Assembly: GCF_900168065.1 (NCBI RefSeq)
Contig: NZ_FUZZ01000001.1
Span: 2,352,623-2,416,622, forward strand
Origin: Chitinophaga ginsengisegetis
GTDB taxonomy: Bacteria; Bacteroidota; Bacteroidia; Chitinophagales; Chitinophagaceae
DNA length: 64,000 bases
Reading direction: 5' to 3'
How positions within the stretch are numbered: position 1 is the stretch's first letter; each line of letters begins with the position of its first letter. The notes under the pieces are model-generated. The model saw only the letters and a list, made by a program, of their open reading frames with translations. It was not told where the DNA came from and did no database searches. This document shows, in pieces, positions 1-10,700 of this stretch. A program made the position numbers and the translations under genes.

Positions 1-622
1 CCATCACGCTGTTCTTATCACCCAGCCGGTTGCCCTGGTAGCCATGTACCATAGCGGCAGCTATTTTTGAACCGAGATAAGTATCTTCCCCGGAGCCTTC
101 CGCAACACGGCCCCAGCGCGGATCGCGGGCGATATCCACCATCGGGGAATACACCCAGCAAAGACCATCGGCACTGGCTTCCGTAGCCGCCAGCCGGGCG
201 CTGTGTTCAATCAGCGGCAAATCCCAGCTGCAGGATAATCCCAGCGGAATAGGGAAAGTGGTTTTGTATCCGTGGATCACATCCGATCCAAAAATCAGCG
301 GAATTTTAAGCCTGCTTTTGGTAACCGCCAGTTCCTGTGCCTGCCGGATCTTTTCCACACCGATCACGCCAAACAAACCGCCTACATTGCCTTTGCTGAT
401 CTTCGCTTCCACATCACTGCTTACCACTGACCCGGTAAGCACACCACCACCTGGTGTGAGTAAGTTCAGCTGCCCGATCTTTTCTTCCAATGTCATTTTT
501 CCCATCAGCGCGCTCACAAACGTATTCATTTTCGCGTCTGTTGTTTGCGCCTGTACCTGGCCGGCAACCGACAGGGCCAGCGCCACCAGCGCGCTTTTCA
601 AAAGGGTATGTGTATGTTTCAT
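1..622 (-). CDS. GH3 beta-glucosidase, N-terminal part (runs off left edge)
   Basis: The ATG is at 622 and about 207 codons are visible before the window ends. A signal peptide ending near AQA-QTT indicates export to the periplasm. The visible part is the start of a family 3 glycoside hydrolase (beta)8(alpha) barrel of the BglX type: MTLEEKIGQLNLL near the N-terminus, then GSDVIHGYKTTFPIPLGLSC, then DIARDPRWGRVAEGSGEDT, the substrate-site strand typical of bacterial beta-glucosidases. The nucleophile Asp lies beyond the edge and cannot be checked. The gene follows the GH43 gene by only 10 bases, so it is the last visible gene of the sigma/FecR-headed operon. It probably cleaves oligosaccharides released by the upstream GH144-like enzymes to glucose. 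Confidence 0.9.
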   Translation of the reverse strand, partial: MKHTHTLLKSALVALALSVAGQVQAQTTDAKMNTFVSALMGKMTLEEKIGQLNLLTPGGGVLTGSVVSSDVEAKISKGNVGGLFGVIGVEKIRQAQELAVTKSRLKIPLIFGSDVIHGYKTTFPIPLGLSCSWDLPLIEHSARLAATEASADGLCWVYSPMVDIARDPRWGRVAEGSGEDTYLGSKIAAAMVHGYQGNRLGDKNSVM

Positions 623-632
623 ACTGTTTGTT

Positions 633-2375
633 TTATTCTGCTTTTATCACTTTTGTTCTGGCAGATACGCCGTTTTCATTGATGGCCTCTATACAGAAAT
701 AATAGGGGCGGTCTTTGTCCATGCCTTTGAAGTAATAATCGTTGTTGTTATGCACCATGATACAGCTGTACAATTTATCCGGTGAGGTACCGGTATAAAT
801 GTTGTATGCGTACGCATTATCTACCGGCGACCATTTGATCCAGGCGCTTCGTTTATCTTTCTCAGTGCGAAGCACCAGCAGGTCTTTCACCGTATCCGGT
901 GCAGCGCCGTTGCCGTTGCCAAATACCCTTAACCCGCTGAGTGCGAATTTTCCGCCGGACATATGGATGTTTTCCATTTTGATATAACGCGCCTGTACCG
1001 GTTTTGTTAATTCGATATAATCGTGCGGCACATCTTTCCGTTGTTTGCTTTTATCGGCCAGCATCTTCCAATGTTTTCCATCTTCCGAAAACCAAAGTAT
1101 ATACTGGTGATAAATATCCGTTTGCTTACCCAAAAATGGCGCATCCTGATCGGCATAATTTACCTGCACTGCATTTACGCGGCTAACTCTTCCGAGGTCT
1201 GTTTGTATCCATTCGCCCCTGTTGCCGGTGGCCGCGCTCCAGTATGTTTTTATGCTTTCATCTACGGCGTTATTGGGGAGATAACTGCCATACACGGAAG
1301 ATACGGTAACTGGTTTGTTATAATTCAGCAGCATCCAGCCGGTAAACCCGGCGTTATCAAAAGCGGTGGTATCGGCGCTTCTTGAAATATAATGCGGGTA
1401 GTCGCCGAAAGAGGTGTTACAAAACATCACATCTTCCTTATCAAAACCGGCGGGCCAGTAACCGATACGGCGTTCAAAGCTGTTTTTCACAGCAATTACC
1501 ATTGTAGATACATGCCACCAAAACCCTTTATTATCCTGGAATGTAGCGCCATGACCTGCGCCACGGGCATAACCCCCAGGCTTATACGAAACAGGGTCTG
1601 ATTGCGGTGTAAAGGGCCCCAGCGGATGATCGCCTACCACTACTCCATCGGCATAGCCACTGAACTCTGTTCCGGGCGCACCGTATTGCAGGTAATATTT
1701 TCCGTGGTGCTTTGTCATCCAGGCACCTTCAATGAAGGGGTCCAGGAAAGTATTATCCAGGTTTTCCCCAAACCGTTGCCAGCCATAGCGATCCGGCTCC
1801 AGCAGGTACATTTCCTTTCTCGTGCCTTTTGGTTGCAGGGTACTGCGATTCATTTCCACGCCATACAACGGATAGCGGTTGCTGCTGCCGTTGTACATAT
1901 ACAAACGGCCATCGTCATCTGCAAAAAAAGCAGGGTCCCAGCCACCTATCTGCAGGGAGTCGATCGCTTCTTTCCATTCATTTCCTTTGGGATTGGTACT
2001 CATCCAGATGGGGAAATCGCTGGTATAGGTAGAGCCGAATACGAGCAAGGTATCGCCCATTACCCACGCTGCAGGAGCACATAGTTCATCATATACATGA
2101 TGATACGGCTTCAGGAATTTCCGCTCTACAAAATGCCAGTTGAGCAGGTCCGGGCTCCACCAGTATCCCCATTGATTGGTGGAAAACAGGTAGTAGTCGC
2201 CTTTATAATTTACAATCACCGGATCCGCGGTGGCGCGGTGTTTCCCCCAGGTAGTAAAGTTGGGAATAGGACAATAGCCGTAATCAATATTCACCGGGTT
2301 ACAATAGGTAGTTTGCGCAGTGGTATCCATGCATATGAACATGACCACCAGCGCATATATCCATCTTCTCATCAT
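633..2375 (-). CDS. GH43-like glycosidase with discoidin (F5/8C) and fibronectin III modules
   Basis: A 580-residue secreted protein with a Sec signal ending near residue 20 (TTAQ). Residues about 25-335 form a five-bladed propeller of the GH43 type with the expected carboxylates in order: D51 in ATADPVIV (base), D147 in GGWDPAFFADDDG (pKa modulator) and E216 in DPFIEGAWM (acid). Residues about 345-470 look like a discoidin/F5-8C carbohydrate-binding module (AVDESIKTYWSA, GEWIQTDLG). Residues about 485-575 look like a fibronectin III domain (VKDLLVLR, AYAYNIYTG). GH43 enzymes usually remove arabinose or xylose, but this subgroup is not recognised by eye, so the bond cleaved is unknown. The ATG lies two bases after the stop of the upstream gene, suggesting translational coupling. 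The second codon is also ATG. Confidence 0.85.
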   Translation of the reverse strand: MMRRWIYALVVMFICMDTTAQTTYCNPVNIDYGYCPIPNFTTWGKHRATADPVIVNYKGDYYLFSTNQWGYWWSPDLLNWHFVERKFLKPYHHVYDELCAPAAWVMGDTLLVFGSTYTSDFPIWMSTNPKGNEWKEAIDSLQIGGWDPAFFADDDGRLYMYNGSSNRYPLYGVEMNRSTLQPKGTRKEMYLLEPDRYGWQRFGENLDNTFLDPFIEGAWMTKHHGKYYLQYGAPGTEFSGYADGVVVGDHPLGPFTPQSDPVSYKPGGYARGAGHGATFQDNKGFWWHVSTMVIAVKNSFERRIGYWPAGFDKEDVMFCNTSFGDYPHYISRSADTTAFDNAGFTGWMLLNYNKPVTVSSVYGSYLPNNAVDESIKTYWSAATGNRGEWIQTDLGRVSRVNAVQVNYADQDAPFLGKQTDIYHQYILWFSEDGKHWKMLADKSKQRKDVPHDYIELTKPVQARYIKMENIHMSGGKFALSGLRVFGNGNGAAPDTVKDLLVLRTEKDKRSAWIKWSPVDNAYAYNIYTGTSPDKLYSCIMVHNNNDYYFKGMDKDRPYYFCIEAINENGVSARTKVIKAE

Positions 2376-2377
2376 AA

Positions 2378-3694
2378 CTATTTTACCGTAGTTTCAAAAT
2401 CAAGTTTCTTCAACCCCTCTTTAATTTCCGGGCAACTCATAAATAACTTCCACAACAAACCGGTGCGGTAGTTTTCTATCATCACCACAATAGGGCCCTG
2501 ATCAATAGCCAGGTGTGAAGATGCGTACCATTGCTTTGTTTCATTAAATGCATCGGTAAAGCCATACTCCGTCCAGATCTTATCGCCCAGATCGTAGTAA
2601 AAATGTTTGAGCGCCTGCATGGAATATTCAGGCGTGTAGGGGAACGCGGATAGTGCTGCGGTGGGCGTGATAGTGCCCCAGTCGTTTTCTGGCGAATGTG
2701 CATTATACCCGTCATAAGTGTCGCTGGCGGTGAGCCCCCAGCAGTTGGCGCCGTATCCTTTAAATCCTTTTGGATTGCGAACGCAGTGTTCGCGGTTGAT
2801 AAGCGTATGATGCAGGTTTTGTTCCCAGTAATCAGCGTACCGGTCTTTTAATCCGTGCGGATTTAACCCGAGGAAAGAGTAATGTGAGAAAAAGAGCGGT
2901 CCTCCGTAATCAAATCCCAGCGGGAGTTTGATGTCATAAAAGGTACGGTCGTTCCTGAAATAAATATTGTTCACCCAGCCCTGGTGATATACTTCCGGGC
3001 TGATGGCGTAACGGGGGGAGGAAGCGGCCAGTACATAAGTAATAAGACATTCGTTCCATCCTTTGATTTCATGATTCATACTCCAGCCATTGTTAGGGCT
3101 CCAGTGCCAGTACAATACATTGCGTCCGCCCTGTGTGTACCAGTTCCATTCTGTTTCGTTCCAGGTCCAGTTGATCTTATTTCGTAGCTCCGTTTCCGTT
3201 GGTGAGTCATTGTTGAAATACTGACGCGCGCAAAGGAGACCCTGAAACAGGAAAGATGTTTCCACCAGGTCGCCGCCATCATCTTTACGGCTGAAGGGAA
3301 TTGTTTTACCTGTGTTGCCATTCAGCCAGTGTGGAAAAACGCCATGATAACTATCTGCTTTCCGGAGGAAGTCCACAATTTTCAGGAGCCGTTGTGCGGC
3401 GGCTTCCCTCGTGATCCACTTACGTTCTGCAGCCACAATGATCGCCATTACGCCAAAGCCGGTGCCGCCGGTGGTCACTACTTCATCGCCGTAATCAAAG
3501 GTTTTGTTGCTGCGTTCGCGCGCCATACCGGATACCGGGTGACCAAAATCCCAGAAGTAACGGAAGGTTTGTTTCTGTACCAGCTCCAATAATTGTTCGT
3601 CCGACATTTTTTGCCGGTTCACCGCTATTTTCTTTTGTGCCATAGCCGGCTGCAGCAGGAAAAACAAACAGCCGATAAACAGGATATACTTCAT
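2378..3694 (-). CDS. GH144-like glucanase (Glycoamylase domain, PF10091), secreted
   Basis: A 438-residue protein with a Sec signal peptide (cleavage near PAMAQ-KK, residue 20). The remainder is one alpha/alpha barrel of the family often labelled glucoamylase-like. Motifs shared with the next upstream gene include TFRYFWDFGHPVSGMARER (44-61), VETSFLFQGLL, GWNECLITY with E215, FFSHYSFLGLNP, GANCWGLTASD and PYTPEYSM. The founding GH144 enzyme is an endo-beta-1,2-glucanase from Chitinophaga pinensis, and Parabacteroides has an exo-acting relative, so beta-1,2-glucan or sophoro-oligosaccharide is the predicted substrate. That is inference from family membership. The protein is a paralogue of the 3708-5366 product but lacks its N-terminal Ig-like module and lipid anchor, so it is probably periplasmic. 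Confidence 0.88.
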   Translation of the reverse strand: MKYILFIGCLFFLLQPAMAQKKIAVNRQKMSDEQLLELVQKQTFRYFWDFGHPVSGMARERSNKTFDYGDEVVTTGGTGFGVMAIIVAAERKWITREAAAQRLLKIVDFLRKADSYHGVFPHWLNGNTGKTIPFSRKDDGGDLVETSFLFQGLLCARQYFNNDSPTETELRNKINWTWNETEWNWYTQGGRNVLYWHWSPNNGWSMNHEIKGWNECLITYVLAASSPRYAISPEVYHQGWVNNIYFRNDRTFYDIKLPLGFDYGGPLFFSHYSFLGLNPHGLKDRYADYWEQNLHHTLINREHCVRNPKGFKGYGANCWGLTASDTYDGYNAHSPENDWGTITPTAALSAFPYTPEYSMQALKHFYYDLGDKIWTEYGFTDAFNETKQWYASSHLAIDQGPIVVMIENYRTGLLWKLFMSCPEIKEGLKKLDFETTVK

Positions 3695-3707
3695 TACTTT
3701 TCTTTTT

Positions 3708-5366
3708 TCAGAGATGGGGGCTGGTAAAGCCCAGGTTATGCATACCGGTTTTTATTTCCGGGCAGCTCATTAACAGGTTCCACAATAACCCGCTGCGATG
3801 GTTTTCTATCATCACTATCACCGGCCCCTGGTCGATGGCCAGGAATGAATTGGCAAACCAGATGTGCTGAAGGGAAAAGGCGTCTGTAAAGCCGTATTCC
3901 TTCCAGATTTTATCGCCCAGTTTGTAATAGAAGAATTTCAGCGCCCGCATGGATTCCTGCGGGGTGTAAGGAAACGACGATAAGGCGGCAGTGGGCGCAA
4001 TAACGCCTACATCATTGACAGGCGAACTTGCCGTATAGCCGTTGGGGATATCACTGGCAGTAAGGCCCCAGCAATCGGCGCCATAGCCATAGTTCTTTCC
4101 CGGGTTGGCAACGCAATAGGCGTAGTTGATGCGTGTATGATTTACCACCTGTTCTTCATAATCTGCGTACGTATCTTTTAATCCTTTGGGATTGATGCCG
4201 AGGAAAGAGTAATGCGAGAAAAACAGCGGTCCGCCCAAAGCGGGTCCCAGCGGCAGTTTGATATCGTAATATAAATTGTTGTTGCGTATGGCGCCGTTAT
4301 TTGCCCAACCGCTGTCGTAAGTAGCTTTGGGTACCGGCGTTTGTGCGGAGGCCGCGAGGATGTAGGTAATCAAACATTCATTCCATCCTTTCACCGGCAG
4401 GTTCATGTCCCACTTATACTCGTTGCTCCAGTGCCAGTACAGCACGTTTGCATTATCTTTCCTGAACCAGTTCCATTCCACTGCATTACAGATCGCGTTG
4501 ATATCATTTCGTAGCTGCGTTTCCGTTATATCTGCATTTTTAAAGTATTGGCGTGCGGTTAAAAGTCCCTGGATGAGATAGGATGTTTCCACGAGGTCGG
4601 CGCCGTTATCTTTTGTGCTGAAAGGAATAGCTGCGCCGGTGCTGCCATTGAGCCAGTGCGGGAAGGCGCCGTGAAAGCGCGCCGCCTTTGTGCCGAGGAA
4701 AGTGGTTATTTTTTGTATGCGTGCCAGTCCTTCGCTGCGGGTAATAAAATGGCGTTCTATCCCGGTGATGATAGCCATGATGCCAAAGCCGGAGCCACCG
4801 GAAGTAACGGTTTCGCCGCTGGTGTTTCTTTCGCGTGCGAGGCCGCTTACCGGGTGACCAAAGTCCCAGAAGTATTTGAATGTTTGCTGTTGCACCAGCG
4901 TGAGTAGTGCATCATCAGAGATCCGCGGGAATTTATCGGTGGTATCTATGGCGGTTACCAGCGACAATGAAACAGCTGTTTGAAGTTTGGCGTTCTTCAC
5001 CGACAGCAAAGTAGTACCCGCAGTAACCGTATAGGCGGTGAGGTTAGACAGTGGCGCAACGGGTTTCAGTACAAGGGTACTGTCGCCGTGCTCCCACGTT
5101 ACGTTATAAGGCACGTTATCACCGCTTTTAGCGGTAAAAGAACAGGCAGCAGCAACAGAACTACGCAACACTGCATCGGAAAAAGAAATCCTGACAGCGG
5201 GTTGTGTACCGGTACCGTAGTAAGAAAAACCGGCAGACACGCTATCCACACGCTGCGCCTGAAAGCTGAAGGAGGCCGGCGTAACGGGCGGAGGCGACGT
5301 ATTGTCGCCCCCGCTCTTACCGCAGCCTGCTGTTATTATCAATAATAAACAAGCTATCCATTTCAT
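3708..5366 (-). CDS. GH144-like glucanase, lipoprotein with N-terminal Ig-like domain
   Basis: A 552-residue protein with a lipoprotein signal (LLIITAGC, C15) followed by a Gly/Ser/Pro-rich linker, so it is likely anchored in the outer membrane and possibly surface-exposed. Residues about 30-140 resemble a bacterial Ig-like (Big_5) domain (AVRISFSDAVLRSS, NLTAYTVTAGT). Residues about 145-550 are the PF10091/GH144-type catalytic domain: TFKYFWDFGHPVSGLARER, VETSYLIQGLL, GWNECLITYILAAS, GADCWGLTASD. The usual arrangement would be a surface endo-acting enzyme making oligosaccharides for SusC/SusD import, then the periplasmic paralogue and GH3 finishing the job. The gene sits 13 bases upstream of the paralogue and 6 bases downstream of the LamG gene in the same operon. 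Confidence 0.88.
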   Translation of the reverse strand: MKWIACLLLIITAGCGKSGGDNTSPPPVTPASFSFQAQRVDSVSAGFSYYGTGTQPAVRISFSDAVLRSSVAAACSFTAKSGDNVPYNVTWEHGDSTLVLKPVAPLSNLTAYTVTAGTTLLSVKNAKLQTAVSLSLVTAIDTTDKFPRISDDALLTLVQQQTFKYFWDFGHPVSGLARERNTSGETVTSGGSGFGIMAIITGIERHFITRSEGLARIQKITTFLGTKAARFHGAFPHWLNGSTGAAIPFSTKDNGADLVETSYLIQGLLTARQYFKNADITETQLRNDINAICNAVEWNWFRKDNANVLYWHWSNEYKWDMNLPVKGWNECLITYILAASAQTPVPKATYDSGWANNGAIRNNNLYYDIKLPLGPALGGPLFFSHYSFLGINPKGLKDTYADYEEQVVNHTRINYAYCVANPGKNYGYGADCWGLTASDIPNGYTASSPVNDVGVIAPTAALSSFPYTPQESMRALKFFYYKLGDKIWKEYGFTDAFSLQHIWFANSFLAIDQGPVIVMIENHRSGLLWNLLMSCPEIKTGMHNLGFTSPHL

Positions 5367-5372
5367 ATCAAA

Positions 5373-6200
5373 CTATTTACCCCGCCCTTCCAGTTTAACC
5401 AGGGCGCTGACATCTGCTTCTTCCAATGCTTTATTATAAATTCTTACTTCATCCAGACCACCGGTGAGATAGCTGGCCCAGTCCTGTGCCGTAGCTTCAG
5501 AAGTAAGACTGGGAACGGTCTGGAACTGGGAAGTACCAAACACCATTTTGCCCGGGTTCAGGAACTGGATCGGACCGGCTCCGCTCATCACGTGTGTGGC
5601 GATCTTTAATCCATTTACATATACCTTAAAAGAATCCACACCGTTGTAGGACAATGCGAGGTTAGTCCACCTGTCCCAAACATTCTGTAACTCATAGTTA
5701 CCCAGCCATGCTTCTCCCTGTGCGCTGGCTACGTGCATTTTCAGTATCGCCTTTGTGTCGGTACTGCCATTTTCAAAAAAGATATCGATGTTGCCCCAGA
5801 AGCTTTTTGTATTGCTGAGACTGAGCAGTCCTACGATACCGTTGGTATTTTGCGGGTTGTTTACCCACAGCGTGATAGTAAATGCTTTGAGACCGGTGAT
5901 AGCAGTTCCTGGTGTGAACAGCGCATATGCTTTGTCTGCGCCTTTAAGGGCGCGGCCTTTGATACCTGTAGTGAAAGAGGTACCGCTATTGTCGCAGTTT
6001 GTTTTAGAGATGCTGTCGGTGAGGTTATCGTTGAATCCCCAGTAGGCCACCAGGTTGCCCGGAGCAATTTCGGATGCGCTGGTATAACCACCGATAGATA
6101 ATGCCGGTTTATAGCTGTCGGCATCAAACTTTTTATAGCAAGACGACGCGAACAGCGTGATGGCTGCCAGCAGTACGTATGATTGATATCTGAAGTTCAT
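5373..6200 (-). CDS. LamG-domain lipoprotein in the SusE/F position
   Basis: A 275-residue protein with a lipobox (LFASSC, C21). After a short linker nearly all of the mature protein (about 45-270) is a concanavalin-A-like/LamG jelly roll: NLVAYWGFNDNLTDS, FTITLWVNNP, WDRWTNLALSYNG, DSFKVYVNGLKIATH and a C-terminal GGLDEVRIYNKAL. No catalytic motif is visible. It lies directly downstream of susD, where PULs normally encode surface glycan-binding lipoproteins (SusE/SusF or SGBP). The inferred role is therefore capture of the polysaccharide at the cell surface. Substrate specificity cannot be read from the sequence. Confidence 0.82.
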   Translation of the reverse strand: MNFRYQSYVLLAAITLFASSCYKKFDADSYKPALSIGGYTSASEIAPGNLVAYWGFNDNLTDSISKTNCDNSGTSFTTGIKGRALKGADKAYALFTPGTAITGLKAFTITLWVNNPQNTNGIVGLLSLSNTKSFWGNIDIFFENGSTDTKAILKMHVASAQGEAWLGNYELQNVWDRWTNLALSYNGVDSFKVYVNGLKIATHVMSGAGPIQFLNPGKMVFGTSQFQTVPSLTSEATAQDWASYLTGGLDEVRIYNKALEEADVSALVKLEGRGK

Positions 6201-6217
6201 AATAGTTTTATTAGAGA

Positions 6218-7702
6218 TTAGTAACCCGGATTTTGTGTCAGTGTTCCTGCGCTGATATCAATTTCATTCTGCGGAACAGGCCATACCTCATTTTTTCCGG
6301 CCACGAAGCCTTTAGTACCAAATAAGGCAGCGCCTCTTCCCTGGCGGATCACATCAAAGTAGCGGTCGTTTTCCATGGCCAGCTCTACTCTTCTTTCATG
6401 CCATATTGCATTGCGTAATGCTTCTTTATTGGTAGTGGTTACATCAGGAAGTATGGCGGCATTGTTGCCACGTGCGCGGGCCCTTACAGCGTTCAGCGAG
6501 GTGAGTGCCAGGGCTGTATTACCTTGTTCGTTAGCGGCTTCTGCGTTCATGAGCAGCACTTCCGAATAACGGATTACACGCACATTCTGATCGGCACCTT
6601 CTGTATAGCCGGTTACGAACAAACGGAAAGGCACATACGATTTCTGGTTGAACATCGGGTTATCGCCGGTAGGGGGGATAAGATCGCCTTCCGGTGTGGT
6701 TTCTCCCCTGAAAATGATGGTAGCATCCCTTCGCGGATCGCCGGGTTCATACTCACTTACGAGGCTTTGTGTGGGAACGTTGAAGCCCCATCCACCGCCT
6801 ACAACACCTTTTACGCCCTGTATTTGCGAGTACTGGGAGTTAGAGGCATCTTTACTGTTCAGGATCAGCTGGCACTGGATTTCAAAAACGGATTCTTTGG
6901 AATTTTCATTCGCAATGCGGAACAGTTGCTCATAGTTAGGATACAGGGTATATCCCAGTCCCATTACCTGGTTGGTATAATTGAGCACATCCGGCCATTT
7001 TTTGAGGTACATGGCCACCTTTGCATGCAGGGCCAGTGCGGCGCCTTTGGTAGCACGTCCTGCGTCGGAGGCGGGATATGCCGGCGGCAATACCGCTGCT
7101 GCTTCCGTGAGGTCTTTTTCAATAGCTGCCCATACTTCTGCCTTTGGCGTTCTTGGTAAATTATATTCGCTGGCGTCCACTGCTATTTTCAGGCGCAGGG
7201 GCACATCACCGAAGGCGCGTACCAGCCGGAAGTACGCATACGCACGTACGAATTTTGCTTCAGCGAGGTAGCGGTTTTTCAGTGCATCGTCCATACTGAT
7301 GGCAGGAATATTATCCAGTACCTGGTTACAGAAATTAATTTCCTGGTATTGTCCTTTCCAGAAATCAAGGATTTGTCCTTCTGTAGCAGTTACCGAAAAA
7401 TCGTCGTACTTATTGAGGAAGCTGGCATCGGATGCGTTACTTCCTTTTTCGGCGTCGTCGGAGCCCAGGCTTTCTATAGCGATGGCGGCAAATGCTACCT
7501 GTTTCCATTCGCGGAGGTTAGCATAAATAGCATTTACTGCTTTGGTGGCATCTGCTTCATTTTTCCAGAACTGTTCGCTGGGTTGCTGTCCCTGTGGGGG
7601 TACATCGAGAAATGATTTCCCGCAACCAGCGATGGCCAATAATGCCGGCAATATAACGCCACCGGCTAAACGTTGTATATTAAGTTGAGTATTTCGTTTC
7701 AT
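6218..7702 (-). CDS. RagB/SusD family outer-membrane nutrient-binding lipoprotein
   Basis: A 494-residue protein with a lipobox (LLAIAGC, C27) and the SusD N-terminal signature GKSFLDVPPQGQ. TPR-like helices follow (AEAKFVRAYAYFRLVRAFGDVPL) and the C-terminal family block is WHERRVELAMENDRYFDVIRQG. SusD proteins form a lid on the SusC barrel and bind the ligand at the surface. It is 18 bases downstream of its SusC partner and precedes the LamG lipoprotein, so it belongs to the predicted beta-glucan import complex. Confidence 0.95.
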   Translation of the reverse strand: MKRNTQLNIQRLAGGVILPALLAIAGCGKSFLDVPPQGQQPSEQFWKNEADATKAVNAIYANLREWKQVAFAAIAIESLGSDDAEKGSNASDASFLNKYDDFSVTATEGQILDFWKGQYQEINFCNQVLDNIPAISMDDALKNRYLAEAKFVRAYAYFRLVRAFGDVPLRLKIAVDASEYNLPRTPKAEVWAAIEKDLTEAAAVLPPAYPASDAGRATKGAALALHAKVAMYLKKWPDVLNYTNQVMGLGYTLYPNYEQLFRIANENSKESVFEIQCQLILNSKDASNSQYSQIQGVKGVVGGGWGFNVPTQSLVSEYEPGDPRRDATIIFRGETTPEGDLIPPTGDNPMFNQKSYVPFRLFVTGYTEGADQNVRVIRYSEVLLMNAEAANEQGNTALALTSLNAVRARARGNNAAILPDVTTTNKEALRNAIWHERRVELAMENDRYFDVIRQGRGAALFGTKGFVAGKNEVWPVPQNEIDISAGTLTQNPGY

Positions 7703-7720
7703 AACAAGTCTGCTTTATTA

Positions 7721-10700
7721 TCAGAAAGTAACATTTACACCAAAATTGTAGGTTGCGTAGAGTGGGTATACGTTGTTATCGATACCGGCTTCCCTGGGCT
7801 TACCGCCAATTTCCGGTGTGAATCCCCGGTATTGGAAGAAGTTGAAAGCATTCTGTGCGTTTGCAAATACGCGCAGGTTTTTCATGCCCCATCTTTCCGT
7901 CATAGTAGCGGGGAAGTTATATCCCAGCTGGATGTTCCTGATCCTGAAGTAGCTGCCGTTTTCCACGAAGAAAGAGTTAGGCAGGTAGTTATCGCGGCCG
8001 CCGATGAAAGCAGAAGGATAGGTATTGGAAGTACCTTGTCCATGCCAGCGTTTATCGTAAAAATCTTTGGTGAAATTTTCATTACCAAAACGCGCACCGA
8101 GATTTACATTGTATACATCTACACCTGCCACGCCCTGGAAATCGAGGGTAAGATCAAATTGTTTCCACGAAAAAAAGGTATTAATACCGTAGCTGAAGCG
8201 GGGGTTCGGGTTACCCAATGGCACGCGGTCGTTTGCATCAATAACGCCATCAGGCACGCCTTTTGGTCCGCTTACATCCCTGTATTTAAAGTCTCCCGCT
8301 CTTGCTTTGGGCTGTGCGGAGTTTAATGCTTCCGCATCTGTCTGGAAAATTCCATCTACCATATAGCCTATAAACTCACCTATGGGCCTGTCGACCATAG
8401 TACGGGTACTCAGTGCGCCACTGGTGAGGCCACCACCGCCGCCATAGATAGGATTTTTACCGGATACCACACTTAATACTTTGTTTTCGTTATAACCGAG
8501 GTTACCTCCAACGGAGTAAGTAAAGTCTTTCTTTATCTGGCTTTTCCAGGTTACTGCAAATTCAAGGCCGCGGTTCTGAAGATCGGCCTGGTTGGCGATG
8601 ATAGTACCGGAATTAGTACCCACAGAACCTGGAATGTTTACATCAAAAATGGCCTGCACTGTTTTCCGGTTATAGAAACCTGCTTCCAGGTACAAGCGGT
8701 TATTAAGCATACTGGCTTCCAATCCCACATCCGTACCTACGCCTTTTTCCCAGTAGGTAGTAGGCGGTACTACGGAGTTGATGCTGGCGCCGGTGTATAC
8801 ATTACCACCAAAGACAGCAGTGAGGTAAGGATCCTGGGCTACTCTCAATATGGAGATATTGGAAGTAACAGAGGCATTGCCTATCTGGCCCCAGCTGCCA
8901 CGCAGTTTCAGGTTATCGAAGAAATGTTGTTGCTTCATAAAGCTCTCCTCGCTGATGATCCAGCCCACCCCTACTGAAGGGAAATAACCCCAGCGTTGAT
9001 TGCCATAGAACCGGGACGCGCCGTCGGCACGCAGCGAAGCATTGAGGAGATACCTGTTTTTAAAGGAATAATTGATTCTTCCGAAATAAGAAGATACGGT
9101 GTAGATATCTCCTTCATCTGTTATTTCCCTGCCGGCGGTGCTGCCAAGTTTCAGGTACATATCTCCTTCACTGTTATTCGGCACATTAGGTGCGGTAGCA
9201 GTGAGCTTATAAGTTTGATAACGCTGTGCGCCCTGGCCCAGCAATACTCTCAGGTCGTGGTCTTTGAATTTATTCTGATAGGTCAGTGTATTTTCCACGA
9301 TCCAGTTGCGGGTATCGGTATTTTCGCGGGTGAGTTTACTGTTGGTAGCGCGTTGTGCAATGGTAGCCGCAAACACGGGCACATAGTTGCGCATCAGGTT
9401 TTCGCCGTATTCACCACCAATGCTGGTGTGAAAAGTAAAGTGTTTGGCAAACCGCAGGTCAGCGTATAAACTACCTGTAACGGTTTGTTTTTTAGTGAAC
9501 TGGTTGAAAAAGTCGAGGGTTGCCTGTGGGTTGAAGTTTGCACCTTCACCGAGGTTATAATCGTTCGGATCACCATAAGTACCATCGGCATAATGCACCG
9601 GTACTACGGGGCCGGCACTATACAACTGGCGCCAGATAAAGTCGGGAACGTCATTTGATTTATTGGCAGACGCAGTAACCGTGTAACCAATCTTCAGTGG
9701 TTCAAATACCTGGAAATCGTTTTGTAACCGGGCGGTATAGCGGGTAAAGTCGTTGGTATTCACTAAACCTTGCTGGTGCAGATAACCTATAGAGAAATTA
9801 TAGGTAGATTTTTCTGATCCACCACTTACAGACAGCTGGTGATTGGTTACCAGTGCATTCCGGAGGGTTTGGTGGTACCAGTCGGTGCCTCTTCCAAACT
9901 GGGAAGGATCATCGAACAGTGGGGGTTTATTCTCGTTGCGTTCCTGCAGTTCATTAACCAGGGTGGCATACTGACTGGCATCGGCCATTTTCACCTCGTT
10001 GGTTACTTTCTGATAGCCTACATAGCCGTTATAATTCACGACCGGCTTTCCGGATTTTCCTTTTTTTGTGGTGATGAGCACTACACCGTTTGCCGCACGT
10101 ATACCATAAATAGCTTCGCTGGAAGCATCTTTCAGGATACTCATGTTTTCGATATCGGCAGGGTTGAGGAAGTTGATATCATCATACCACACACCGTCTA
10201 CCACATACAACGGGTTGGCGCTGCCATAGATGGTACCTGTACCGCGGATCTTGATTTCAGGCGCTGCACCGGGCTTTCCCATATTGGTAATGGTTACGCC
10301 GGGCACTTTTCCCTGGAGGGCGCTTACCGCGTTATTGATAGGCTGTTTATTGATCTCTTCTCCTTTAACCTGGCTGATAGCGCCGGTAACATCCACCTTG
10401 CGTTGAACGCCATAACCCACTACCACTACCTGTTCCACCATGCTCACTGATTCTACCAGGGATATGTTGATCACAGAGCGGCTGTTAACCGGTACTTCCT
10501 GGCTGGTGAAGCCAATAAAGGATACCAGCAGCGTGGCATTTTCCGGTACCGTCAGTGTATACGTGCCATCCGGCCCGGTAACGGTTCCGCGGGAGGTTCC
10601 CTTGACGCTGATGGTAGCACCGGGTACCGGTGTATTTCCATCTTTACTGGTTACCTTACCGGTAATTTTGATGTCCTGCAATTCCCCGGTGTTGGCCATG

